This document shows, piece by piece, positions 1 through 8,106 of a DNA stretch of 64,000 bases. Under the pieces are notes generated by a model that saw only the letters and a program-made list of their open reading frames with translations, was not told the origin of the DNA and made no database searches. Source of the stretch: Microvirga sp. (GTDB taxonomy: Bacteria; Pseudomonadota; Alphaproteobacteria; Rhizobiales; Beijerinckiaceae); assembly GCA_022241475.1 (NCBI GenBank), contig JAKOMT010000006.1, positions 1 to 64,000 of the forward strand, in the 5' to 3' direction. How positions within the stretch are numbered: position 1 is the first letter of the stretch; each line of letters opens with the position of its first letter. The translations under genes were made by a program, and so were the position numbers.

Positions 1-256
1 CGAAGAACGTCGCCTTCATGCCGAGCCTGTCCAGCATGTCGAGATGGCGCGGCGCGCCGGCGCGCGCGGAATAGCGGCCCGTTGAGCGCGCGCCGAGCGG
101 CGCGAATCCCTGTCCGACGTCGTGGGAGGGGCCGTCGAAATCGATGGTCATCACGACGACGCAGCGAGCGCCGCCCGGCCATGACGGGCGAGGGAGCCGG
201 AAACGGGCGTCTCCCTCCCGCCGGAGACTGCGCGTAACCACGGGATAAGTCTGCAT
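1..256 (-). CDS. Polysaccharide deacetylase family protein, N-terminal part (runs off the left edge)
   Basis: Only the first 85 codons are in the window. The start ATG at 256-254 follows a strong GGGGGG purine tract about 5 nt upstream. The translation contains VVVMTIDFDGPSHD (the TxDFD motif typical of NodB-fold deacetylases, where the Asp residues are catalytic or bind metal) and then LDMLDRLGMKATFF. The latter is the hallmark 'lLdrlgvkATFF' strand that follows the first motif in the family. These enzymes remove N- or O-acyl groups from polysaccharides or related amides. The substrate cannot be told from this fragment, and no signal peptide is visible, which fits cytoplasmic members such as allantoinase-like PuuE deacetylases. 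It is divergent from the C45 acyltransferase gene, with 477 bp between them. The family call is good; the exact role is unknown. Confidence 0.75.
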   Translation of the reverse strand, partial: MQTYPVVTRSLRREGDARFRLPRPSWPGGARCVVVMTIDFDGPSHDVGQGFAPLGARSTGRYSARAGAPRHLDMLDRLGMKATFF

Positions 257-733
257 GGTTCCCCCCTTCGCCGTCGCCTACCGCATCGCTGCGATGGGAC
301 TTCGCGTTTGTTATTCGGTTACTTTGATAGCGCAGCGACCAGCAGCATATCAATAGCGATATTCAGTAGCGTAATGCGATACAGTAAGTGGGTTTTTGAT
401 ATGCGCGGCGACGAGTGGACCGTGATGAGGTCTGGAGCGGCGTGGTATCGGCGTCGCCGCTTGCCCGAAGGGGTGAACCTCGGCGGATCCGCGTGACGAT
501 CGATGAGACAGGCAGGTTGACCGGACGAGATCGGCGCGGCCGCCACGTCGACGGAGCGCGTGGGGGACTGTTCCAGGGGCAGTTTGACAAGTTGAATCTC
601 AAGTGACACTTTGTAATATATGATGCAATGTATCGCATTGTGATACATTTTTCGACCGTTTTCGAAGGGACGATCGGACGATCGAAACCCGGCGCCGCGA
701 ACCGACGCCTGATCTGTCGCTGGAGACCACTCA
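257..733. other. Divergent intergenic region with operator-like sites
   Basis: No supported gene lies in these 477 bp. Local AT-rich patches (about 300-385 and 590-660) stand out from the GC-rich surroundings and probably hold the promoters of the two divergent genes. An 11-bp sequence, TGTATCGCATT, occurs twice: on the plus strand at 629-639 and on the minus strand at 383-373. The right copy is part of a larger inverted repeat, annotated separately. Short ORFs here lack both ribosome-binding sites and recognisable protein content. Confidence 0.5.
627..649. promoter_or_regulatory. Candidate operator: 8-bp inverted repeat upstream of the C45 gene
   Basis: The sequence reads AATGTATC - 7 nt - GATACATT, a perfect 8-bp inverted repeat centred about 96 bp before the C45 acyltransferase ATG, inside an AT-rich patch. 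Spaced TGTAT/ATACA half sites are commonly bound by dimeric GntR-type (FCD) or similar repressors. No regulator gene is adjacent, so the binding protein is unknown. A related TGTAT-N8-ATACA palindrome lies before the AhpD-like/dpp operon at 7932-7961. Confidence 0.45.
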
Positions 734-1825
734 ATGATCACTCCGTTTCCGCTCGTCGACGTATCCGGCTCCCCACGGGAGCGCGGCGTCATGCATGGAC
801 GTCAGGCGCGAGAGCGCATCCTCGTGGGCATCAGCCACTACGTCGCGCAATTGAAGACGCTCGACCTCGACGCGGCCGGGCTGCGCTCGGCGGTGGAGGC
901 GTTCCTGCCCGTCGTCGAGGGCTTCGATCCGGCCTATGTCGAGGAGATGCGCGGGATCGCCGAGGGGGCGGAGGTCCCGTTCGAACAGATCGTCCTGCTG
1001 AACGCGCGCACGGAAGTGCTCAAGCTCGCCGAGCGGAATCAGGCGGCCTCCGCCGATCCGGACGGATGCACGGCGCTCGTCGTCCTGCCCGAGGCGAGCG
1101 CCGACGGCGCGCTCATCCACGCGCAGAACTGGGACTGGAAGCGCGATTGCCTCGAGAGCTCGATCGTCCTGCGCATCCGCCGCAACGACGGCCCGGACAT
1201 TCTCACCTTCACCGAGGCCGGCGCGCTCGCGCGCACGGGCTTCAACGCCGCCGGCGTCGCGATCACCGGCAACTATCTGGAATCGGATCGTGATTACACG
1301 CAGATCGGCGTGCCGGTCGCCCTCATCCGGCGCAAGGCGCTCGAAAGCGAGCATCCGGCGCTCGCCATGCGCACCGTCTACGTCACGCCGAAATCCGCGT
1401 CGAGCAACATGATCGTCAGCCACGCCTCGGGGATCGCCATCAACTTCGAATGCGCTCCCGACGAGACTTTCCAGGTGCATGCGCGCGACGGCGTGATCGT
1501 GCACGCCAATCACTGGATCGCGCCGGCGGCGCTCGCCAAGCTGCGCGACAAGGGCGTCGCCAACATGCCCGACACGCTCTATCGCGACATCCGCGTGCGC
1601 GAACTGTTGCCGACGGGCTCCGGAGCGATCACGACGGATCACGTCAAGCAGGCGCTGTTCGACGACCGGTTCACGCCGTGGTCGGTGTGTCGTCCGCCCC
1701 GGCCGAACGTCGCCGGCGTGATGACGGCCACGGTAGCGATGTTCGTCATGCAGCCGGGCCGCAACATCTTCGACATCGCGCCCCTGCCGGCCCACAATCG
1801 CGAATTCACGCGCTACGAGCTTTGA
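734..1825 (+). CDS. C45 family autoproteolytic acyltransferase/hydrolase (penicillin acyltransferase-like, Ntn fold)
   Basis: The 363-residue product matches the peptidase C45 family, whose best-known member is fungal acyl-CoA:6-aminopenicillanic acid acyltransferase. The signature DGCTALVV sits at residues 110-117; in this family the precursor cleaves itself before the Cys (here Gly111-Cys112), which becomes the N-terminal nucleophile. Other family features are GSPRERGVMHG near the N-terminus, HAQNWDW after the nucleophile, and the motif AGLARTGFN-like 'ARTGFNAAGVAITGN'. Bacterial members cleave or form amide bonds of N-acyl compounds, and the natural substrate is usually unknown. There is no signal peptide, so it is cytoplasmic. 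The ATG has GGAG 9 nt upstream. It converges on a dipeptide-type ABC operon, suggesting that an imported amide or peptide is its substrate; this is inference. Confidence 0.85.
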   Translation: MITPFPLVDVSGSPRERGVMHGRQARERILVGISHYVAQLKTLDLDAAGLRSAVEAFLPVVEGFDPAYVEEMRGIAEGAEVPFEQIVLLNARTEVLKLAERNQAASADPDGCTALVVLPEASADGALIHAQNWDWKRDCLESSIVLRIRRNDGPDILTFTEAGALARTGFNAAGVAITGNYLESDRDYTQIGVPVALIRRKALESEHPALAMRTVYVTPKSASSNMIVSHASGIAINFECAPDETFQVHARDGVIVHANHWIAPAALAKLRDKGVANMPDTLYRDIRVRELLPTGSGAITTDHVKQALFDDRFTPWSVCRPPRPNVAGVMTATVAMFVMQPGRNIFDIAPLPAHNREFTRYEL

Positions 1826-1862
1826 ACGGAGCGTTATAGGCGATCCCGATTTGTGTATAGAG

Positions 1863-1894
1863 CGGCCACTGTCTCTTGACTGAGACAGTGGCCG
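1863..1894. terminator. Bidirectional hairpin terminator between convergent genes
   Basis: A perfect 13-bp inverted repeat, CGGCCACTGTCTC - TTGACT - GAGACAGTGGCCG, lies between the stop codons of the C45 gene and the convergent periplasmic binding-protein gene. There is a short T-rich run (TATCGTTTTC) on the plus side. Placement between convergent ends and a strong stem support a shared transcription terminator. Confidence 0.8.
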
Positions 1895-1918
1895 TATCGT
1901 TTTCGGATTCCCGCTGGA

Positions 1919-3454
1919 TTACTTCCAGTCCGCCGCCCAGAAACGGGCGATGTCGTCGAAGTGGGGCTGGAACTCGAGGTCCGGCGAAAGACCGAAGTAG
2001 CGAACGGCCGTCCAGAGCGGAAGCGTATACGCCTCATCGGCGATCTTCCGCAGCGCAAGCTTGTAGTGCTCTTCACGAACAGCCGGATCCAGAGACGTAT
2101 CCGCTATCTCGAGCCAGGCGATAATTTCCGCATCCTGATGCTGATCGTCCGGACGACCACGGAAATAATGGCTCGTGCTCGCCACGGCGTCGTTCAGGCC
2201 CAGCGAAGCCCAGCTGAGCTGACTGAACTGAGCCTCGCCGCTCCGCTGCATCGGCAGCAGCGCCTGGAACTGCATGGAGCGCAGGTTCGCGCGAATGCCG
2301 ACGGCCCGCAGGTCGCCGACCATGGCTTCCGTGGTTTCACGGCTGCGATAGGTGTAGAGGTCCGTGTCGAACCCGTCAGCGAAACCCGCCTCGGCGAGCA
2401 GCTCCTTCGCCCGCTCCGGATCGTAATCGTACTGCGTCACGTCCTGCGCGCAGCCGAACTGCGTCGGCGAACACAGAGAATGGATGACTTCGGAGCTTTC
2501 GCCGACCAGGTTCTTGGCGATGGCCTCGCGGTTGATGGCGTGCGAGACGGCCTGACGAACGCGAACGTCCTGAAAGGGGTTCGATCCCGACCGGCCCAAG
2601 GTTTCGAACTGAAGGAAATCCATTCTGAGAATGGAGATGCTCTTGACCTCCGCCCGATCCATACGCGCGAGGAAATCCGCCCGGTCCTTCGACTCGATCC
2701 AGATCATGTCGACGCCGCCCGTCAGGAGCTCGGCGATCTGCGTCTCCTGATCCGCGATCGTGCGGAATTCCAGGTTCTGGATATGCGGCTTGAACTTCGA
2801 GCCCTCGGAGAAGTAGTCGTCGTTGGCGACCATGGTGATGGATTCGCCCGGCACATAGCCGGTGACTTTGTAGGGGCCCGTGCAATTCAGCGGAACGGCG
2901 CCGTAGTTCTTCCGCCCGCCTTCGCCATCGGGCGCGCCGGCGTAATGGTCGTTGGGAAGGATTGGAATGTCGTCGGCGATACGCGCGAGAGCGGTCGGAT
3001 TCGTGTCGCGCGTCTTGATCCTCACCGTGAAGTCGTCGATCTTCTCGGCGCCGGCGATCCAGGAGACGGCGCTGGCGTTCACGATGCCGGAATCGGGGTT
3101 GGCGAGCCAGTTATAGGTGTAGACGACGTCGTCGGCCGTCAGCGCCTGACCCCCATGGAACGTCACGTCCTCGCGAAGCGTGAAGTCGATAGACGTATCA
3201 TCGACCTGCTCCCAGGACGTCGCGATCAGCGGCTCCATCTCCAGGGTTTCCGGATTGTTGTAGATCAGCCCGTCACAGACGTTGCGATGAATGATGATGC
3301 GTTCACGCAGCTGATTGTAGTAGGGATCCGGACTCGCCAGGGATTGGGACGTGCTCCAGATCAGGGTGTCGTTGGCCTTGCCGGCGAAAGCAGGCGCTCC
3401 CAACATCGCGAGCGTCAGCCCGGCCAATGTCGATTTGAATAGAAGTTCTTTCAT
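1919..3454 (-). CDS. ABC transporter substrate-binding protein, family 5 (dipeptide/oligopeptide type)
   Basis: A periplasmic solute-binding protein of the SBP_bac_5 (DppA/OppA) family, 511 residues. I chose the ATG at 3454 (MKELLFKSTLAG) because GAGAGG lies 9 nt upstream and it gives a clean signal peptide: KELLFK, hydrophobic LAGLTLAMLGA, then a probable cleavage after AFA. An in-frame ATG nine bases earlier (3463) is too close to that ribosome-binding site. The mature part has typical family stretches such as DTLIWSTSQSLASPDPYY, LREDVTFHGGQALTADDVVYT and VRQAVSHAINREAI. It is the last gene of the minus-strand operon with dppB/C/D/F-type genes and captures the ligand in the periplasm. Ligands of this family include peptides, nickel, opines and other amides, so the specificity is open. 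Confidence 0.9.
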   Translation of the reverse strand: MKELLFKSTLAGLTLAMLGAPAFAGKANDTLIWSTSQSLASPDPYYNQLRERIIIHRNVCDGLIYNNPETLEMEPLIATSWEQVDDTSIDFTLREDVTFHGGQALTADDVVYTYNWLANPDSGIVNASAVSWIAGAEKIDDFTVRIKTRDTNPTALARIADDIPILPNDHYAGAPDGEGGRKNYGAVPLNCTGPYKVTGYVPGESITMVANDDYFSEGSKFKPHIQNLEFRTIADQETQIAELLTGGVDMIWIESKDRADFLARMDRAEVKSISILRMDFLQFETLGRSGSNPFQDVRVRQAVSHAINREAIAKNLVGESSEVIHSLCSPTQFGCAQDVTQYDYDPERAKELLAEAGFADGFDTDLYTYRSRETTEAMVGDLRAVGIRANLRSMQFQALLPMQRSGEAQFSQLSWASLGLNDAVASTSHYFRGRPDDQHQDAEIIAWLEIADTSLDPAVREEHYKLALRKIADEAYTLPLWTAVRYFGLSPDLEFQPHFDDIARFWAADWK

Positions 3455-3491
3455 TTGTGTCATCCTCTCTGGTTCCAACGCTCGTCTATAG

Positions 3492-4481
3492 TCACCCGAT
3501 TTGTTTCCTCGGGTTTTCGACAGAATTCCGATGCTCATCGTACAAATGACAGGAAACAGCCTTGCCATCGACGGCGCGCAGGCAGGGCGCATCGTCCATG
3601 CAGACGGGCATGCTCTCCGGGCATCGCGGGTGAAAGGTGCAACCCGGGGGGAGGTTCATCGGATTCGGGAAGCTGCCCCGCAGCCGCGTCTCCGGAATTC
3701 CGAGTCCCGGCTCCGGCGTCAGGACGGCGGAGAGCAGGGCGCGGCTGTAGGGATGCGCGGGATTGCGGAATACCGCGCTCGTCTCGCCCTCTTCCACGAT
3801 CCGCCCGGTGTACATCACGGCGACCTTCGTCGCGATGTGCTCCACGATCGCCAGGTTATGACTGATCAGGACGTAGGTGAGATTGAACTCCGCCCGCAGA
3901 TCCTGAAGGAGGTTGAGGATCTGGGACTGGACCGACACGTCGAGCGCGGACGTCGGCTCGTCACAGACGAGAAGCTCGGGGCGGATGACCAGCGCGCGCG
4001 CGATGGCGACCCGCTGACGCTGTCCGCCCGACAATTGGTTGGGATAGCTGTTGGCGTGACGCTGCGCGAGCCCGACGCGGTCCATCATGTCGCGCACGAC
4101 CGCCATGCGTTCTCGCATCGTGCCGACGCCGTGCACGTCGAGCGGCTGCCGGATCGTGGCCGTGATGGTTCTTCTCGGGTTCAACGACGAATAGGGATCC
4201 TGAAACACGGGCTGGATGCGCCGGGCGCGCTCCAATCGCGTCATCTGCGCGATGGGAGCGCCATCGACGAAGACCGATCCCGACGTCGGCTGTTCCAGAC
4301 CGATCAGCAGACGCGACAACGTGCTCTTGCCGCAACCGGATTCTCCGACGATGCCGAGAACCGAGCCCCGTTCGATCTCCAGCGAGACGCCGTTGACCGC
4401 ATTGACGGTGCGGCGACCGGAAAACATGCTCCCCACCGGGTAGGCCACATGCACGTCGCGCGCTTCGAGGAGCGGGGCCAT
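3492..4481 (-). CDS. Dipeptide/oligopeptide ABC transporter ATP-binding protein (DppF/OppF type)
   Basis: A 329-residue ABC ATPase: Walker A GESGCGKST (residues 46-54), signature LSGGQRQR, Walker B LLVCDEPTSALD and the switch His in ISHNLAIVEH. The C-terminal oligo_HPY extension carries the conserved Cys pattern (CTFHPRCP...MPVC...PC) characteristic of Opp/Dpp ATPases and thought to hold an iron-sulfur cluster. It works as a heterodimer with the neighbouring DppD-type ATPase to power import. Its ATG overlaps the DppD stop codon by one base (TGATG), indicating translational coupling. It lies between DppD and the binding-protein gene. Confidence 0.93.
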   Translation of the reverse strand: MAPLLEARDVHVAYPVGSMFSGRRTVNAVNGVSLEIERGSVLGIVGESGCGKSTLSRLLIGLEQPTSGSVFVDGAPIAQMTRLERARRIQPVFQDPYSSLNPRRTITATIRQPLDVHGVGTMRERMAVVRDMMDRVGLAQRHANSYPNQLSGGQRQRVAIARALVIRPELLVCDEPTSALDVSVQSQILNLLQDLRAEFNLTYVLISHNLAIVEHIATKVAVMYTGRIVEEGETSAVFRNPAHPYSRALLSAVLTPEPGLGIPETRLRGSFPNPMNLPPGCTFHPRCPESMPVCMDDAPCLRAVDGKAVSCHLYDEHRNSVENPRKQIG

Positions 4482-5491
4482 CAGCGCGATCCTCCGACCG
4501 CCGCGACCCGGTTCGCGAGGTCGCTCTCAGCAAGAAGACACCTGTAATCGCCGCCGTGACTCGCGGGCGTCGCCGGGATATCCGCCTCGCCGCAGGCGTG
4601 AAACGCCAGACTGCACCGGTTGCGGAAGCTGCAGCCGCGCGCTTCGCCGATGATGGAGGGCACGACGCCGGGGATGGAGCCGAGGCGCTCCCCCGGCGCC
4701 GTGCGTCCCGGGACCGGAATGCAGGCCATAAGTCCCTGGGTATAGGGATGCAACGGGTTTGCGAACACGTCGCGCACCGTGCCGCTCTCGACGATCTGGC
4801 CGGCATACATGACGGCGACGCGGTCGGCCGCGCGCGCGACGACGCCGAGATCGTGCGTGATCAGGATGACGGCCATGTTGAGGTCGCGGCGCAGCCGATT
4901 GATCAGCGAGAGGATCTCGCTCTGGACCGTCACATCGAGCGCCGTCGTCGGCTCGTCGCAGATCAGGAGCTCCGGTTCGCACATCAGCGCCATCGCGATC
5001 ATGACGCGTTGGCGCAGGCCGCCCGACAGCTGGTGGGGAAACTGCGACAGCCTCTGGGCCGCCGGCGTGATGCCCACGACTTCGAGCAGTTCGGTCGCGC
5101 GATCGCGCGCCTGCTTGCGCGAAGCGCCGCGATGCCGGACCAGCACCTCTTCCAGCTGGCTCCCCACATTGAAGCAGGGATTGAGCGCCGTCATCGGCTC
5201 CTGGAAAATCATCCCGATCCGTTCGCCGCGAATGTCCGCCATTTTCCGGTCGGGGATCACGGCGAGATTGATCCCGCCGAAATCCAGCGTGGTCGCTCGC
5301 CGCGCCGCGCCCTTGGGCAGCAGGCCCATGATGGCGAGCGAGGTGAGCGACTTGCCGCATCCCGACTCGCCGACGATGGCGAGCATCTCGCCCCGCGAGA
5401 CATCGAAGCTGATGCCGCGAACCGCACGCAGCACGCCGGCCGGAACCGGAAGATCAACCGACAGGTCTTCGATCTTGAGCAGCGTGTTCAT
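4481..5491 (-). CDS. Dipeptide/oligopeptide ABC transporter ATP-binding protein (DppD/OppD type)
   Basis: A 336-residue ABC ATPase with Walker A GESGCGKS near residue 41, Q-loop FQEPMTALNP, signature LSGGLRQR, Walker B LLICDEPTTALD and switch ITHDLGVV. It has the C-terminal oligopeptide-transporter extension with Cys residues (CSFRNRCSLAFHAC). It pairs with the DppF-type ATPase downstream on the cytoplasmic face of the DppB/DppC permeases. The start codon overlaps the stop of the upstream permease gene by 4 bp (ATGA), a sign of translational coupling in the operon. Confidence 0.93.
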   Translation of the reverse strand: MNTLLKIEDLSVDLPVPAGVLRAVRGISFDVSRGEMLAIVGESGCGKSLTSLAIMGLLPKGAARRATTLDFGGINLAVIPDRKMADIRGERIGMIFQEPMTALNPCFNVGSQLEEVLVRHRGASRKQARDRATELLEVVGITPAAQRLSQFPHQLSGGLRQRVMIAMALMCEPELLICDEPTTALDVTVQSEILSLINRLRRDLNMAVILITHDLGVVARAADRVAVMYAGQIVESGTVRDVFANPLHPYTQGLMACIPVPGRTAPGERLGSIPGVVPSIIGEARGCSFRNRCSLAFHACGEADIPATPASHGGDYRCLLAESDLANRVAAVGGSR

Positions 5492-6408
5492 GAGCTTCGA
5501 TCCCTCGCCGTCAGGTCGCGCACGCCGTCCCCGAACAGGTTGATCGCCAGAACCATGACGAACAGGACGACGCCGGGCACGCCGATGACCCAGGGCTCGA
5601 AGATCATCAGGCCCTTCGCTTCCGAGATCATGAGGCCGAGCGAGGGCAACGGCGGCGGGACGCCGAGGCCGAGAAACGACAAAGCGGCTTCCAGCAGGAT
5701 GGCGTTGGCGATTTCGAGCGTCGCCACGACGATCAGATTGGGCGCGACGATCGGCAGGATCTCAGACCAGAGGATGCGCGGGGTGCTGCATCCGAGCGCG
5801 CGCGCGGCGTTGATATAGTCGAGGCTGCGGACCTGCTGGGTGGAGCTGCGCATGACCACGGCGAACCGGTCCCAGATCAGGAGGCCCAAGACGAGGATCA
5901 CGAGCTGGAGCGACGGTCCGACGAGCGCCACGACCGCCAGGGCGACGATGACGACGGGCAGGGCGAGACGGCAGGTGAGGATGAAGACGACTGCTGAATC
6001 GATCCGCCCGCCGAAATAGCCGCCCATAAGCCCGAGAAAAATCCCGATCACGGCCGAGATCATCACCGCCGACAGGCCGATCAGAAGGGAGATCCGCACC
6101 CCGTGAAGCACGCGGGACAGATAGTCCCGACCCAGCGCGTCCGTGCCGAGCATGTTGCTCCAGCTGCCGTCCGCGTGCCAGATCGGCGGCAGAAGCCGCC
6201 GGGTAAGATCCTGTGCGTACGGGTCTTCCGGGGCGATCAGAGGCGCGAAGAGCGCGACGAAGACGACCAGCACGAGGACCACGCCGCCGACCATGACTCC
6301 GACATGCCGCAGGCCGCGCCGCCTCAGATTCGCGAAGCGCGACGGCTCCACGGCCTCCGTCGCTGTCAGCGAGATATCCAATCCTGCGCTTTTCGGGTCG
6401 ACGCTCAT
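5488..6408 (-). CDS. Dipeptide/oligopeptide ABC transporter permease (DppC/OppC type)
   Basis: A 306-residue inner-membrane permease. A cytoplasmic N-terminus is followed by a hydrophobic segment (GVMVGGVVLVLVVFVALFA), the DppC-typical periplasmic stretch PEDPYAQDLTRRL...GTDALGRDYLSRVLHG, and then further membrane segments. The binding-protein-dependent transport loop that contacts the ATPases appears as YINAARALGCSTPRI. Roughly six membrane spans are expected. It forms the channel with the DppB-type permease encoded 3 nt upstream. Confidence 0.92.
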   Translation of the reverse strand: MSVDPKSAGLDISLTATEAVEPSRFANLRRRGLRHVGVMVGGVVLVLVVFVALFAPLIAPEDPYAQDLTRRLLPPIWHADGSWSNMLGTDALGRDYLSRVLHGVRISLLIGLSAVMISAVIGIFLGLMGGYFGGRIDSAVVFILTCRLALPVVIVALAVVALVGPSLQLVILVLGLLIWDRFAVVMRSSTQQVRSLDYINAARALGCSTPRILWSEILPIVAPNLIVVATLEIANAILLEAALSFLGLGVPPPLPSLGLMISEAKGLMIFEPWVIGVPGVVLFVMVLAINLFGDGVRDLTARDRSS

Positions 6409-6411
6409 CGG

Positions 6412-7329
6412 TCAGTTCACCCTGATGCGCGGGTCGAGGACCGCGTTGAGGATATCCGCCGCCAGCGTCGCGATGATGTACATCGCGGCGTTGATCAGGA
6501 TCACGGCCTGCATCGTGTCGAGATCGGCGCGATGGATCGACTGCCAGGCGAGCTGACCGAGGCCGTTCAGCGAAAAGATCGTCTCGATGACGATCGAGCC
6601 GCCGAACATGAACCCGAGTTGAACCGCGGCGACGGAGACGACGGGAATGACGGCGTTTCGAAGCGCATGCTTGAAGAGGACCGACGTCTGCAAGAGGCCC
6701 TTGGCGCGAGCGGTGCGGATGTAATCCGATGCGAGCACTTCGAGCATGCCCGCGCGCGTCAGCCGCATGATGGCCGGGGAGGCGTAATAGCCGAGGGCGA
6801 CGGACGGGAGCACGAAGTGGAGCAACGTGCTGCTCCCGCTGACGGGGAACATGTTCCAGTGAATGCCAAAGAAGACGATGAGGATGAGCGCGAACCAGAA
6901 ACTCGGCAGCGCCTGTCCGACTACGGATATCGTGAGGGCGATGCGATCCAGTATCGTATTCGGATAACATGCCGCGAGCACGCCCAGCGGTATCGCCAAT
7001 AAGAGCGCGAACGAGATCGACAACGCGCCCAACGTCAGCGTGATGGGCAGGCGGTCCAGGACGACTTGCGATACTTCCGTGTTGAGAAATCGCGAATAGC
7101 CGAAATCGCCGCGTATCGCCTTGCCGGCCCACTCGCCGTACTGGACGATGATGGGCCTATCCAGGCCGTACTGAACCCGGATGCGCTCCACGTCTTCCTG
7201 GGCGGCGTCCGGGCCGGCGATCGCGACGGCGGGGTCGCCGGCGCTGCGCACGAGCGCAAAGGTCACGACAGAAACGGTGACCGCAACAAGGAATGCTACA
7301 AATAGTCTTTTTATTATATATTGCAGCAT
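6412..7329 (-). CDS. Dipeptide/oligopeptide ABC transporter permease (DppB/OppB type)
   Basis: A 305-residue inner-membrane permease. It begins MLQYIIKRLFVAFLVAVTVS, the near-universal DppB start (short positively charged N-terminus, then membrane span 1), followed by the periplasmic section containing RIRVQYGLDRPIIVQYGEW. The EAA-like cytoplasmic loop reads YIRTARAKGLLQTSVLFKHALRN. About six membrane segments are visible. Its ATG abuts the stop of the AhpD-like gene, so the two are almost certainly cotranscribed. A local AT-rich stretch covers its first codons. Confidence 0.92.
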   Translation of the reverse strand: MLQYIIKRLFVAFLVAVTVSVVTFALVRSAGDPAVAIAGPDAAQEDVERIRVQYGLDRPIIVQYGEWAGKAIRGDFGYSRFLNTEVSQVVLDRLPITLTLGALSISFALLLAIPLGVLAACYPNTILDRIALTISVVGQALPSFWFALILIVFFGIHWNMFPVSGSSTLLHFVLPSVALGYYASPAIMRLTRAGMLEVLASDYIRTARAKGLLQTSVLFKHALRNAVIPVVSVAAVQLGFMFGGSIVIETIFSLNGLGQLAWQSIHRADLDTMQAVILINAAMYIIATLAADILNAVLDPRIRVN

Positions 7330-7908
7330 TCAGAGGTATCCGGGGCCGCGCGGCGGAGTTTCATCCACGAATGCGGGCTCGACGCCCTCGGGCAATCTGA
7401 AATCGAAAGCCCCGATCAGCATCGCCATCAAGACGTAAAATCCGGTGATGGCGACCAGCTCGACGAATTCTTTCGGACCGAGCAGGCGCATCCCGCGCTC
7501 ATAGTTGGCGTCGCTGACGCTGAGGTTCTTCAGGAGATCCATGCAAACGTCGTACAAGACGTCATCCTGCTCATCCTTGAAGTCCGGCTTCTTGTTGGCG
7601 GCGAGATCCGAAATGACCTCTTCCTCAATGCCGGCCTTACGCGCATGCGGCAGATGCAGATGCCATTCGACGGGGCTTCTGCAGGCGCGGCCCGCGATCA
7701 GGATCGCCAGCTCCCGCTTGCGGGCGTCGAGGATCTCGTAGCGAAGGTGGTGGCCGAACTCCAAAACCTGCTTGGCGAGCGCGGGGCTTCGCATCCAGGT
7801 GAGATGGGTCGGCTGAGGTTCACGGCCCTTTTCTTTGCGAAACCATTCGACGACCTCGCGCTGCTCGGCGTTCATCTCGTCCCATTGAAGCAGTGGGAGG
7901 CGCGTCAT
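7330..7908 (-). CDS. Carboxymuconolactone decarboxylase/AhpD-like family protein
   Basis: The likely start is the ATG at 7908 (MTRLPLLQWDEM), with AGGAG about 6 nt upstream; an upstream in-frame codon lacks such a site and would run through the palindrome at 7932-7961. The 192-residue all-alpha protein has the family's LDARKRELAILIAGR segment. Next comes CRSPVEWHLHLPHARKAGI, which occupies the place of the AhpD ExxCxxCxxxH active site but keeps only W/H residues and one Cys, so it is not a standard CxxC peroxidase-type AhpD. Members of this family often act in aromatic or peroxide chemistry. It is the first gene of the dipeptide-type ABC operon, an unusual partnership that hints at modification of the imported compound. 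Function not established. Confidence 0.8.
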   Translation of the reverse strand: MTRLPLLQWDEMNAEQREVVEWFRKEKGREPQPTHLTWMRSPALAKQVLEFGHHLRYEILDARKRELAILIAGRACRSPVEWHLHLPHARKAGIEEEVISDLAANKKPDFKDEQDDVLYDVCMDLLKNLSVSDANYERGMRLLGPKEFVELVAITGFYVLMAMLIGAFDFRLPEGVEPAFVDETPPRGPGYL

Positions 7909-7931
7909 GAGATCACTCCTGCAAATCGGCA

Positions 7932-7961
7932 TTCCTCTGTATGCGAGCATATACAGAGGAA
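7932..7961. promoter_or_regulatory. Candidate operator: 11-bp perfect inverted repeat upstream of the AhpD-like/dpp operon
   Basis: TTCCTCTGTAT - 8 nt - ATACAGAGGAA, a perfect 11-bp inverted repeat whose inner edge lies 24 bp before the AhpD-like ATG. That is a position expected to overlap the operon promoter or leader. It shares TGTAT/ATACA half-site cores with the site at 627-649 (spacer 8 nt against 9 nt between those cores). A repressor site is the simplest reading. An RNA hairpin is possible but has no T-tract after it. Confidence 0.55.
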
Positions 7962-8106
7962 ATCGGTATGCAAGCTTGTTTACCGCAATAAATTTAATCA
8001 GGCCTACTATGCGTTCGCGTCGGTCGATATGGCGCGCTCTGAGTCGAAATTGGCGCTTCTCCGCTGGGTCCGTGCGCGGTCATGCGTCTCCGCGCCTCGC
8101 CCCAGA

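Noticed and set aside
1961..3442. Long plus-strand open frame opposite the family 5 binding protein
   Set aside because: High-GC antisense artefact: the minus-strand protein has a clear signal peptide and family motifs.
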